A stretch of 64,000 nucleotides of DNA. Origin: Dichomitus squalens LYAD-421 SS1. Its lineage: Eukaryota > Basidiomycota > Agaricomycetes > Polyporales > Polyporaceae. The stretch spans positions 513,976-577,975 of the forward strand of contig NW_006766884.1 in assembly GCF_000275845.1 (NCBI RefSeq). The letters run 5' to 3'. The notes beneath the pieces were generated by a model. That model saw nothing but the letters and a program-made list of their open reading frames with translations. It was not told the DNA's origin and did no database searches. The first letter of the stretch is position 1. The number at the start of each line of letters is the position of its first letter. Of the stretch, positions 1-11,098 are shown in pieces. The translations under genes and the position numbers were made by a program.

Positions 1-587
1 GAAGACCGCTGAGTGAGGCGGAAGCGATCGGCCAATTGAAAACATGACCATCGTAGTAAGAGAACCAGTACGAGGAGAGCCACAAGTTGCACGACTAGAG
101 GCATCACTGCTGAGATAGCAGAGGCGTACGGAGGAGAGAATGTAGCCCACATCATCGGGGAAGTCATTCGTGCTACATGACTTGTGTCGACACCCGGATC
201 GGGTAGTACGAGGGGGTTTGGGTCCGGATCATAGCTGTGGTTAGGGGGCGACAGCGTTGGACGGAGATAACCAGAGAGCCAGCGCTCGCCTTGCAGTGTC
301 CAGGGGACCTGCGCAAGGAGATATTGGGAGGCTAGTCGGCGACATCGGTGGGGTGCATTTGCCAAGAGTAGCTCAGCTTGGGGCATAGTGTGCGAGAGAA
401 GAGTCATTGTGAATCGCGGTTCCAGCACGCCTAGCATAAAGATGCCGGCAAAGACAAAAGACAGGATGAACATGGCAACAGGAAAGTGTAAAAGAGTAGA
501 TGGAAGTCTGGAGCGATGATAGTAGAGGTCGAATCGGAAGTTGAACGAGATATCCTCTTCACATCCCTCACGGGATGTCCGCTGCAT
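1..587 (-). CDS. Membrane protein, partial at left edge
   Basis: One frame stays open from an ATG at 587 to base 1, giving 195 residues and continuing outside the window. Two hydrophobic segments look like membrane spans: about residues 36-56 (FPVAMFILSFVFAGIFMLGV) and about residues 155-175 (VVQLVALLVLVLLLRW). Between them is a loop with a proline and aspartate-rich part (SYDPDPNPLVLPDPG). The ATG overlaps a possible splice acceptor (gatgcag), so the true start could lie in an upstream exon and residue 1 could be internal. It is divergent from the deubiquitinase gene that starts at 1066. I do not recognise the family. The uninterrupted frame and sensible composition support coding; function is unknown. 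Confidence 0.55.
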   Translation of the reverse strand, partial: MQRTSREGCEEDISFNFRFDLYYHRSRLPSTLLHFPVAMFILSFVFAGIFMLGVLEPRFTMTLLSHTMPQAELLLANAPHRCRRLASQYLLAQVPWTLQGERWLSGYLRPTLSPPNHSYDPDPNPLVLPDPGVDTSHVARMTSPMMWATFSPPYASAISAVMPLVVQLVALLVLVLLLRWSCFQLADRFRLTQRS

Positions 588-1065
588 CGGTCTAATTGGA
601 TCTGATTACCTTCACATGCGAGCTCTGCGCTGAAGTATTTGAGATCATGGCCATGCATGGCGAGGTCATGCCAACAACTATCGAGCGGCCTACCACACCA
701 GGGGGATTGACTCGGACTTGACGCACCTACGCTGTGAAACTTCTGCAACCTTGGCACGTGGCTCATGGTGATCCCCCACTCGTCAATTTAGCAATCGAAT
801 GGTTGGATATGATGATCCTTGAACGCTTGGCCAGAGAGCGGAGCGGAAGGGAACAGACAACCTGCAATTACTACTGGCATGAGGACGCGCTGGACGCGGC
901 GACCCGGGTCGCGGGGTTGATCACGTTCGCGCGACGCGTCTGACAGACGCCCATGTGGGCGGGAGACTGGAGTATAAGCCACCGCCGCGTCTCCCAATCC
1001 TTGGCCTGCCACTTCTCTCTTCCATCTCTAGCTATCCCCACGGCGGATAAACTCTTCTCCGTCCT
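588..1065. other. Divergent intergenic region
   Basis: This 478-base spacer separates the left-edge membrane protein gene (minus) from the USP48-like gene (plus). It should hold both promoters. Short frames on both strands show no recognisable protein, and I see no repeat. Confidence 0.5.
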
Positions 1066-4000
1066 ATGCCTCCAAAGCGCATACGGCGAGCCTCTCCTGG
1101 CCCGATTGGCCTCTCTGCTGGCGAACGTCTCAAGCGTGCAAAACTCACAGGAAATGTCGCCTACTCTGCTTGGGGCTGGGTGGGGACGGAGGTGACAGAT
1201 GTGGCCGGGATTTCAAACGAGCACAGACTAGCGACCTGCGGCTTCTCTCGGAACAGCAATTACTCCCTATGTAGTAACAAGCACGTCGATAAACGCAAAA
1301 CTCAATCGCCGCCAACGCCAAAGGTCAATGGCCACGTCGAACTGGAGGCAGCGGAGGAGCAGGCAGGCGATATCATTGTCATCTCAGACGATGAAGGGCC
1401 GACGTGCAGTAGTAAAGCATGCAAGCAAAACCCATACTGCCTGAACTATCTGGGTCAGGGCAAGTGGGAGGATGCCGGTAAGTCCTCGTCGAGTCCAAGG
1501 CGTCACGGCGACTGTTCTGACGAGCATCCGCTGAAGAGGATGCCTACGAGGAGTATCTAAAGGTATATGACATCGGAGAAAACCCCATGCTCGATGCCCG
1601 AGATGGACAAACACCCATTGGTCTAAAGGCGAGCTACCTTTCTGTCTATGATCGTTGTGTCATGGAGTCTCATCCTGTCGTAGAACCTGGGAGCCACTTG
1701 TTATGCCAATGCCTATTTACAGGTAGCTTCACTCAATCTCCAGGAGGAAGTGATGCTGATCGCGCCACCAGGTATGGTTTCAGGACATACCGTTCCGCAA
1801 GGGCGTGTATGAATGTCAACCTGCACAAGACGCACAGCATCCATTCGAGGTTCGCCTTGCTAACGCCGACTTTCTTGCTCCCTGGTCTCATGACAGCCCA
1901 TGGTTGCTCGACATTTTAGGAGTCTCCCATCTTCCAGCTGCAGGTCACCTTTGCCGCCATGCAACATAGCGAGCTGAGTGCGTTCAACCCCGTCAAGCTC
2001 GTGGAAAGCTTGAAGCTACGGGCCTCAGAGCAACAAGACGCTCAGGAGTACGTGGCATGGGTTGCACGTTGCACAAGCTCCATCATTCATCACTAGTCTC
2101 CCAGATTCTCGAAGCTTTTTATGGCGCACCTGGACACCGAGTTCAAGAAGCAGCAGAGCCCAGACCTTCGGTCGCTAATCCCCGATCAGGTGGGTTGGCA
2201 TGTTCGCATCCTCTGCATCTCTCCCCTAACGTGGGCAACAGTTCCAGGGTAGGCTAGTATACAACACGGTGTGCCAGCACTGCCACCGCCGTTCGGGGCG
2301 AGATTCTGACTTTCTAGAGATCGAGGTCAACCTGGAGGTCAGTCTTGCTGTTGTTTTGCTGAGCGTAGAAATAACCAACGGCAGTTACCCAGAACAATGC
2401 CACTCTGGAGGAACGTCTAACAGCACTTTTGGAACCCGAGACACTATCCGGGGATAACAAGTAAAGCTCACAAGCTGCCTTGACGACATCCTGCTGACCT
2501 CTTTTCTCCAGGTACTTCTGCCAACAGTGTGATAATCTGCAAGATGCGAAGCGATTCACCGAATTGCACGACCTTCCACCGGTCTTGCACTTCTCTCTGC
2601 TCCGCTTCGTCTACGACTTCGCGTCCATGGAACGCAGGAAGTCGAAGCAGACCATCTTATTCCCGACTTGCATCGACATGGACAGATTCGTGGGGGATGA
2701 AGACACGCGCAAGCAGTGCGGGCAGCGGCACGCGAAGGAGAGCAAGAATTTGTATGCGCTTCGGGGCATCCTCCTGCACAAGGGCGCCAGCGCGTATCAT
2801 GGGCACTACGAGGCGCAAGTCTTCGATGTGAAGTATGCACCTGCCTGAGTGCGGTCGAGTATATCTAGATCGCTGATCACCATTACAGGAACCAGGCGTG
2901 GTACCAATTCAATGACGAGACAGTCACGAAGATCGAGTCTCTCGTTCCCAAGCTCGATGCAGGCAAGAAGGGGAGCAAAGGGTCGAAGTCAGTCCCTCCT
3001 TTGTACCCATTGTCCAGTGTTGACTAGGCGCGTAGGAAGCCTGCCACCCAACCTCCCAAAGGTCGCCCGCCCAAGAAGCGTCGGCGCATCGACGACAGCG
3101 ACAGCGAGATTGAGATCGTTGAGTGGGTCTCCGGTCCAGTAGGAAGCTAACGAGCGTACGACTGACGGTCTGCAGGAGCTCTGAGCGATCTCAGCGGGGC
3201 GAAGGATCGCCCGCGAGGGAAGGTCCAGAGTAGGTCCTCAATTAGGCTGTTCTCCGGTGGAGGCTGATGGCTTGTCCCAGATACATCTCGTCCAAGGACG
3301 CGTATATGCTGGTGTATGCACGCGTAGACCACCCATCTCGTCCCGGGCCATGTCAGCCGGCCAACGGCCACGCCTCGAACGGGGCTTCACAGACAGATGA
3401 CCGTCAAGTAAATCCCCCACCAAGAGCATTAGAGGTCGTGAACAGACTGAACGCTGTGCATCGTAAGGCTCGCGAAGACTACACTAAACGGTACGTGGGC
3501 ACCTCATACGTAGTGCCATGGGGCGAACTGACGTCTTGTCGATCCCGATAGCGAGCGGGAAGCAAGGGAACGGTTCGATCGAATACGAAGCATTGTTAGG
3601 GACATCTACCGTACCTGGAATGTTGAGTCTCGCGACGAGGTATATCACTTTAAATCCTTTCCCTCGACATTCCGAAACTCACAACCTCGAAGGAATGCGT
3701 CGTAGTCAGTCGCCAAGCGTTGGAGGCATGGCTGTCCCGTCACGTCGCTCAGCCGAAAGCTTCCAAGACATCCCCGATGACTTCTCCTGGACCTTCTAAG
3801 GATGCAGTACCCAAAGCAGAGGAGACCGCGTCATCGACCTCCTCAGAAGCAGGTCCCTCCGCAGTCACGATTCCGGTGTCTGACGTTGTGTGCTCCCACG
3901 GGAAGCTCGACCCTGAGAAGGCCCACGACATGAAGGTCATTAAGGCGGTGAGTTAGTATTGGTGCCATGCTGCCCCGCGTTCTCCCGAATACTGCGTCCT

Positions 4001-5853
4001 GACATCGGTGGCACAGGCTTTCCATTCGCGCATTGCCGGAGAGGATGACTGTCTTCTATCGCCGAGGCTGACGACCCAGGATGTGTGCGCGACGTGCGTG
4101 CAACGCATGTTCACAGGTAGGTTCACGTCATGCAAGGTTCAATCTTTGGCTGTAAGGTTTGACGTGATGCGCTTGTCTCTACAGAGAAGCTGTACCAAGT
4201 GGAGCACCCACAATTGGTGTCGCAATTCGACGACGTGGTTGCCTTGGAGGGCGACGAGGATGGCTACTACATCTCAAAGGCATGGCTGAAGGGTACGAGA
4301 CACTGCTATCAATAGACACCCAGCTCCTAGTGCTCATTCAAGATGCAGACTGGCGGCTCGCGCGGCCCAAGATGCACGTGGAGGGCGCGACCGACCCGTC
4401 GCCCGATGCGGAAGAATACCTACGAGATGTCGTGTGCGAGCACGGTGGTCTGGCCACCAACCAGGCTGCGCGGCGACGAATATCCGCAGAGGCATGTGCG
4501 ATTTTACAGGAGCTCTTCCCGAACTGGAGGCCTCCATCAACGTCGACCGAGCCTTGTGCCGTCTGCGAAGCGTTGCTTCACATATCCAAGGAAGACAAAC
4601 GCGAGTATCGCAAGCAGGCAGAGGAAGAGAAGGTATAGGAATCCCGCTTCATATATGATTAAACCGCTGATATACATGCCAATACATGCAGGCCAGACTG
4701 AAGCATATGCACGACAACGCGCTCAATGGGCTCACAGCGCTGCTGGAAGATGTTCCCTGTGCTATCGTACCGTCACAGTTTGTGCGCGCGTGGCGGCAGT
4801 GGGTCATGCGGCCAGGCGAGGTTTCTCGTCCAGAGACGGTGGATAACTCATCATTTGTATGCGAGCACGGTCAGCTGGCTTTCAACCCTAATGTCCCCGG
4901 AGACATGGACACGTCGATGGCGATCGTGAGACTAAGCGACTGGAGCGCTCTCAAGGAATTGTGCGTATGTCACAATGGACCAGAGGAGATCGTGGCTTGA
5001 ACTGATCAACAGGTATTCCGCCGGACCACTGATTGCCATCGAAAATACCGGCGGGAAGTACATCCATGATCTGCCGGTATGTCTAGACTGTCGCTTGAAG
5101 AGGTGAGGTATAGTATGCAGACCAAGTGTCATAGCCGTCGTTGACGCTTCATCCAGGCGCACCTCGTTCGAGATGACGGAGGTTACTATCCGTGTTCTGG
5201 GCCCTAGCGATCCTACCCCAACACCCCAGAACTATAGCGATGAACCACTCCCACACTCTCCAACGAAACCGGTTCAGACGACCCTGCACAAGTACGGCAA
5301 GCGACAGAACGAGGGCTCTCGCAAGTCGAAGCGTATACGGCAGGTCCGAGAGTACGGTAAGCGGCGGAGGATCACTATTACCAAGGCGATGTCAGTAAAG
5401 GAGCTGAGAGTCATGGTAAGTCGCATGACATTGAGTGAGGATCCGGTACTGATAGGACACTCTTGTTCCTAGTTGAGCGACGAGCTTGGGATCCCCGTCA
5501 TCTCCCAGCGCCTTTTCTACCGCGGCCATGAGCTGAATGACAGTTCGGCTACTATGCTGTCTTTAGGGATCTTGTCGAACGACCTCCTCGACCTCAAAGA
5601 GGAGAGCGAGGACATCACTATATTAACTGACTCAGACAACGAAGCGCCTACTGGGGAGAACGGGAAGAAGAAGCGGACGGAGGGTCAGGCGTTCGGTGGC
5701 ACCCTCTTAGGCGGAAACTCGCTTTCCTCGGCACCCTCGTCGAGTCAGTCCCTTGCTCCCCTGTCTACTGCGTGTCCAGCCTGTACGTACGAGAACGGTG
5801 CTGCGGACGTGGCGTGTGTGATGTGCGAAACGCCATTACCCAATGCGAGCTAG
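1066..5853 (+). CDS. USP48: USP48-type ubiquitin carboxyl-terminal hydrolase
   Basis: A cysteine protease (peptidase C19) that removes ubiquitin from proteins, spread over many short exons. The catalytic Cys box NLGATCYANAYLQ is at about 1684-1722. A zinc-binding CQHC motif is near 2270, a second CQQC near 2520, and the catalytic His box YHGHYEAQVFD near 2795-2830, followed by the NQAWYQFND block. Next come three DUSP-like segments, each with a C-x-H-G motif: VVCSHG (about 3890), VVCEHG (about 4430) and FVCEHG (about 4856). A ubiquitin-like domain lies at about 5370-5610 (ISQRLFYRGHEL). The protein ends in a RanBP2/NZF-type zinc finger, CPACTYENGAADVACVMC. The DUSP plus UBL order is that of USP48; the terminal finger is an addition. 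The start MPPKRIRR opens the first exon. Substrates cannot be inferred. Confidence 0.9.
1629..1683 (+). other. GC-AG intron in the USP48-like gene
   Basis: The exon ends GGT CTA AAG and the next begins AAC CTG GGA, giving GLK|NLGATCYAN across the catalytic cysteine block. The intron starts with gcgagc and ends with cgtag. No GT donor nearby restores this conserved join. Confidence 0.7.
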
Positions 5854-6146
5854 TGGTTTCTTGATTTGTGTACCTCAAGAGTGCTGCTCGTTACACTAAT
5901 GAGGTCTGCGGAGGTGATTGCTGATGCCACTGATGCAGGTTCGTAGAAGGTGTGCTATTCCGGGGAGTATTTGGGTGCTGCTCTATATCCAGATGGTTAG
6001 GTGGCGGCGGTGGACTGCACATTTCGGTCTTCATGAGCCAGCCGGAGCTACTGAATGTAAACCCCAGGGTTATATAGATTTCGAGCAATTTCGAGCTCCC
6101 TGATTTTCAATGTTCGAGCGGCCTCGCTGAACACCAACATCGACCT

Positions 6147-7195
6147 ATGTCTCCCGAGCTTGTATCGAAACCCGGCCACTTGTGCAGACGCGTTGTCAAC
6201 ATCGATGATGGCTCCGAGTCTCTTGCCCACCAAATGGGACTTACCAACAGTCGGCAGGATCTTGTCATGTACTTCGACATCGTGGTTCGTCTACATGGAT
6301 GTGCGGCGAGAAATATACTAACGGGCTCTCAGAATACGGCAGGAACGTTATGTGACAAGTACTTGCCTCCCGATCCCGGGATCATGAGTAGGTATACAGC
6401 AGTCAAGCGGAAAATTATCAAGAAGGTGAGGGACCTATAGACATAGAAACCACACTTCACTTTCGCCAATACGCCAGAGCCAACGTGGTCCTTCCTACAG
6501 CTGCTAGAGAAGTACCCTATCTTGGGACATTACGAAAATAACTGGCCACTCAAGGTCATGATCCAGTACCATCGGCAGCTGCGTAGGAATGGATCTAAGA
6601 CTGGCATCATTTGTTCACCGAATAGAATCGTAAGTCGGTCTTTCTGATTTTGAAGCATGACCAGCATGCTGAATTTGTACGGCCTCGCGAATGACCTAGT
6701 TGAAGGCTACGACGGTCGCCGCTAGACGTAAAAGCGACGAGAAATGCCATCGGATCCTGAGAGAAGATGATACACCAGGCATACCACACCAGGTAGGTCC
6801 ACGGGAAACGCTAGTTCCGCACGTCACGAATGACGATCGTTGTTAACACCTCTACCTCATAGGACGGCCCTAGTCGCGATGCGACCCCAAGCATTGGCCG
6901 TAGCGACGATGTCCGAGAACCGTCGCCTTCTCTTACTGCTGTCGACAACCCTGCTGAGAGTTCAGCCATCCCTGTGCCGATCCTCGACTTTCTCAGCGCT
7001 CTCGCGCAAGACTTGAGCTTCTTGCTAGCCGTGTTCATCAGCCATGGTGTAGGAGACGACACGTCGCTCCAGAGTATGCTCCAGATGAACAACTGGCGCA
7101 GCTGGATGTATACGTGGGTCAGGGAAGGAGTGTTGACTGAACTGCAGTTCCAAATGATTGTCGATGGACTGGAGAAGTTACTCCGAAAACCATGA
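6147..7195 (+). CDS. Unrecognised family, copy A
   Basis: A multi-exon gene of about 265 residues with no domain I recognise. Exon 1 ends at the block LAHQMGLTNSRQDL..FDIV. Later exons give LCDKYLPPDPG, then YPILGHYENNWPLKVMIQYH (about 6510-6570), then a Ser/Asp-rich linker. The C-terminal exon (about 6860-7195) holds ILDFLSALAQDLSFLLAVF and WMYTWVREGVLTELQFQMIV before the stop. All three blocks recur in copies B (23119-24677) and C (24937-26376), which argues strongly for real coding sequence. A lacks the N-terminal DTC-containing segment of B and C. It is convergent with FRG1 and has no signal peptide or clear membrane span. Function is unknown. Confidence 0.65.
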
Positions 7196-7296
7196 GGCAT
7201 CTTGATACGCCATCGCGGTCCGTGGAAGTCTGCACAGAGGTGTATGCATAGCGATACAAACAGAGATATATATGAATACAAGTCCTAGTAGGTGAA

Positions 7297-8312
7297 CTAG
7301 CAGAAACGGTCGCTAAACATCTATCTGGTCAGCGAGCGCAAGGAAACATCGGCTTAATACTCACCTCTTGAGCTTGGCGCGCCGATCGAGCAGGGCTTCA
7401 GCCAGCCGACCCTCCTTCTTGGCACGCTTGAGCTGCAGTAAAGCTGCGCTTCAGCGCAAATGACCTTAGTGTGTGATTGATACTGACCTCTTTCTTATCT
7501 TCCACTGATACGATAGACTTCCCGGCGCCCCACGCCTGGTATATCTTACTGTGAACAATGCATCATTTATATGTAGTACGGCCCTGGTTCAAGACAACGA
7601 CGCACTTTGTGCTCGCCTCGTCCACGGCGGACATGTCTATCAGCCCATCTTTGCGTTTCCTTTCCTCCGCATGCGCCTCCTTTTTGTACTTGTTCTGAAT
7701 CTTGACCCAGAAACGCTCACCAAATCCCACCTCCTCAGAATCACCACGCAACGCAAGTTGCCCGCCCGCAACTTCGTCTACGCTGAGATACTTCTCGTAT
7801 ATGTTCTGAAATGCGACCATTCCGTCCGGAAACACCACGGGTGTCCACTCCTCTTGAGGGCCGCGCGCTTCTCGATCTGCAGATACAAGCCCATGCTTGT
7901 CGCAAGACACGAACTTGCCTTCGCCTACACCAGTGCGGATGTTGATGGTGGGAGAACCGGCAACCCTGGTGACGACCCAGACTTGAGAGACGTCTGTCGG
8001 CGTCCGCTCCACAATGGATGGAGAAGGAGAGTCCTCCGTCTTGTCCTTGTCAACGGACTGCAGGACGATGCGGCCGCGGGTGGAATCGTAAGTGATGCAT
8101 ATTGGGGAAGGGTCGGATGGGTGCATGATGAAGGTGGGTCCGCGGATCTCGTGAGCTTCTTCAGGCAAGACCCACGTCTCCGATGCCTCGTTGTCCTCCT
8201 CCTTGCGCCGCCTTCTACTGGGGCCCTCGTCTCCGTCATCCTCGTGCTTGCGCTTCTTCTTCGTCTTCTCGCCCTTAAACTTCAGCTTCGTGGAGCGCAC
8301 TTTATCAGACAT
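7297..8312 (-). CDS. FRG1: FRG1 family protein
   Basis: FRG1 proteins are nuclear/nucleolar, actin-bundling, RNA-associated factors linked to pre-mRNA splicing. The N-terminus has a lysine-rich basic segment (KFKGEKTKKKRKHEDD). The beta-trefoil FRG1 core follows, with WVVTRVAGSPTINIRTGVG, GKFVSCDKHGLVSADREA and FQNIYEKYLSVDE. The third exon gives YQAWGAGKSIVSVEDKKE and the fourth LQLKRAKKEGRLAEALLDRR. A 16-nt last exon (7297-7312) completes the family ending as KLKSDRFC, matching the usual LKADRYC end. The start MSDKVRSTKLKF fits the family. It is divergent from RPL26 across 260 bases. Confidence 0.9.
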
Positions 8313-8572
8313 AGCGCGAGATAGAGCACAAATCTCAGTAAAGGTAGAAAGGGAACAGAGACGAGGTAAGTAGATGGGTTTGGGATTAGCACGCCCAGCA
8401 GGACGGTGGCGAGCCTGGTGAAGTCGAGGGCGCTTCCGTGGAGAAACATGGGTGGTGACTTTGTGACAAGGAGTCAGGTGCGTGACACGGTACGCCAGCG
8501 TCTAGCATCGTCCGGTCAGTGGAAGGAGGAAAATCTGCCATCGTCACCGCCGACATCCTCAAGACCCTCAAG

Positions 8573-9359
8573 ATGAAGTTTAACCCCGGTTAGTGTCCGT
8601 TCATTGCAACTTGGGATGCCGTCTCTGTGCCATCCAGGAGGATTTGCGTCAGTTGGAGGGTCGGATTCGGGTGGATGCGTCGGATGCGTTGTGGATGTGG
8701 GCTGTATACGGGCAATTCAGGTATGCTAACATCGTCGTCGTCCACGTCCAGACGTCTCCTCTTCCCGGCGCAAGTCGCACAAGGCGCACTTCTCCGCGCC
8801 TTCCTCTGTCCGCCGCAAAATTCTGTCCTCCTCTCTTGCGAAGGAGCTCCGCAGCAAATACAACGTACGTCCTACCCCCCTACAGTCTGGCATAGACAGT
8901 GGAGTTTCAATCCTAACGATATCGCGGTCTTTGCTTGGTGATTTATCAGACCCGCTCACTACCCATCCGCAAGGACGACGAGGTCCGGATCGTCCGGGGC
9001 AAGTACAAGGGTCGGGAGGGCAAGGTCACCCAGGTCTACCGCAAGAAGTGGGTGATCCACGTCGACCGTGTCCAGCGCGACAAGTCGAACGGTGCCACTG
9101 TTCCTATTGGCATCCACCCCAGCAACGTCGTCATCACCAGCATCAAGCTGGACAAGGACAGGTTTGTGACGCCAATTGTTTTGCAATCAAACATTCCCTG
9201 ATCGGTTGGATATGGCACGAATAGGCGGGCAATCCTTGAGCGCAAGGACAGGAAGAAGAGTGCAACGAAGACGGCGGGTGAGGACGTCGAGATGGTTGAC
9301 GTACGTATCACGTTAATCCTCTCCGCCATCGCAACCCTTCCTCATCCCCTCCACAGTAA
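8573..9359 (+). CDS. RPL26: 60S ribosomal protein L26 (uL24)
   Basis: A large-subunit cytosolic ribosomal protein of about 139 residues. Exon 1 encodes only MKFNP and one base. Exon 2 gives [19 protein letters not shown]. Exon 3 carries the KOW motif region [19 protein letters not shown] and [14 protein letters not shown]. Exon 4 gives [11 protein letters not shown] through EDVEMVD. The last intron (9301-9356) separates the final sense codon GAC from the TAA at 9357-9359, so the stop codon opens its own exon. Reading through the intron would instead add a hydrophobic tail not seen in the family. It is convergent with VMA8. Confidence 0.93.
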
Positions 9360-9619
9360 TTTCTCGGATTTCCTCTTGCACTATATTCTTCTGGCTTTCG
9401 TTGCATTCTCACTGCAAAACTCACATGTATGTATGCCGCTACGCATATGTTATGCCACATGGGCCACAGGCCATCCCCGCCTCTCGCAGCACGAATGCCC
9501 AGAAAACCGGACCAACCCGAGCAGTTCTGGATCGTCGTCAACTTGCTGTATTGTACAAGACGATGGGTATCATATACGATGTCGCGAAAGCGTCAGATGA
9601 AATAAGTTTAGGCGAAGGT

Positions 9620-10574
9620 TTAGAATATGACGTCTTCATCTTTGCCTCCAAGAAGATCGCCTCCGCCGCCAGCCAACGTGGGCTGAATGTTTTTGTGACC
9701 CTCCGCCTCCAGAGCTTTTCTGGTTGCCTCCGCTGTCTCCGCGTCTCGTTTCTTCTTTCCTTGCACCTTCTTCAAACTAGAAAGCCTAGTAGCATCAAGT
9801 TGGTTGTCGAAGAGATGATGAACCCACCGGAAGAACTCCTCTCTGTCCATCTCATCCAATTCACTCGTGATGTATTTGATTGTGTTCTCCAATCGAGGAA
9901 TGACAACATGCTCGATAGCATTGACACGACGGTTGGTTGCACGAATAACTTCATCGAGGATCATGAACGCCGTCTGCAAGGATGCGAGCTCGACCAAGGT
10001 CTCGACCGCCTTCGCGTAGACCTCCTTCGCGCGGAGGACTTGCTGGCCACCACGTCCAAGGCCAGTAAGATTGAAGTCTGCATGACAATGACGGCGGGGA
10101 TGGTAATGAGATGATCATGATCAGGATAAGAGGAACAAGGCGCAGAGCACGCACCAGAACCCGGTACCCTGTCGACCTCAAACGCGGGCAAGACGACACC
10201 GGAGACGTTCTCCTGCTTCGCTTTCACTTTGAATGACGCTGACTTGGCCTGCTCCTGCACGAGGTACGAGATGTCGCCCGTCGCATATGTCACCTCCGCG
10301 AGCGAGAACGAGGCGAGCTGCATCACCCGACCCATCTTGCGTTTCGCCTACCGCCCCATGCGTTCAATTACCATCAATCCATCAGAATGGGGTCGAGATC
10401 AAGATGACTTGCCTCATCTACCCTGCGGAGGATTGCGCGGAAGCGGGTGGTGAGTGCGTCGCGCTTCTTGGCGAGAAGCGAGTGCCCGGTCTGTGCTCCC
10501 TTGAGACGGAGCTTGGTGTTGGTCAACGCCATGCGCGTTGGAAAGATGCTCTCACGAGGCCCGGTGCCAGACAT
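9620..10574 (-). CDS. VMA8: V-type H+-ATPase subunit D
   Basis: Subunit D is part of the rotating central stalk of the vacuolar proton pump, coupling ATP hydrolysis in V1 to the membrane ring. The protein is about 265 residues, close to the family size. It starts MSGTGPRESIFPTRMALT, the usual FPTRM beginning; an ATG four codons upstream (10586) is less family-like. Further matches are GHSLLAKKRDALTTRFRAIL, KMGRVMQLASFSLAEV, VIRATNRRVNAIEHVVIPRL and a basic/Gly-rich tail ending EDVIF. The join RRVDE|AKRKMG uses an apparent GC-AG intron at 10348-10412. The gene diverges from the P450 gene. Confidence 0.93.
10348..10412 (-). other. GC-AG intron in VMA8
   Basis: The exon ends GAT GAG and the intron begins gcaagt, the ideal GC-donor consensus, ending cggtag before GCG AAA CGC. 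Using it gives VDE|AKRKMG and keeps the length of this helix equal to that of other subunit D proteins. The nearby GT donor would delete VDE. Confidence 0.75.
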
Positions 10575-11098
10575 GGTGATCAACAAAGGTTAGGTGAGAC
10601 GGCTTCGAGGTGAAACGGGACGTGCTCTAAGAGGCTCTAAGCCTGAAGGTCGATGGTGAACGAAAGCGGTAATGTAAACGCTCATCAGGGCAGAGCATCA
10701 TCGAGCGCGCAGAGACCTCGTGACATCTGACGGTAGACGCGTGGTTATCCCGCTCTTCTTAAGCAATACTTGTTCCCAATGTTTCTCCAGGCATATCCGC
10801 TGTAGCGGCTATGCACCATTGTACAGCTCGTCAAGTACATATACGGTGGGAGCATACGGCCGGCAGCGCGGATTCGCTGGCAGATGTAGACGCACGGCTG
10901 CAACGGCTTTTACCAGAGATCTGACAGGTTCATGGCCAGCTGATCGCCCATAATCGATGCGCGGTCTGAACTTTATAGGCTTCCATGACCTGTTGAGGGC
11001 AGGTGAATGGCACCACCGGGACGAGCACTCGCTCGCCAGAACGAGTATATACAGTGCGTATCATAGCTGGCACTCTCATATTGGATGTCTCTACCAAC
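10575..11098. other. Divergent intergenic region, VMA8 / P450
   Basis: This 524-base spacer between two divergent genes should hold both promoters. Apart from the TATA-like box before the P450 I see no recognisable element or coding potential. Confidence 0.5.
11046..11051 (+). promoter_or_regulatory. TATA-like box upstream of the P450
   Basis: The sequence tatata lies 48 bases before the chosen ATG at 11099. The spacing suits a TATA element with a short leader. Inference from sequence only. Confidence 0.35.

Noticed and set aside
7551..8324. Long plus-strand frame of 257 codons
   Set aside because: It is antisense to the FRG1 exon, which has clear family similarity.
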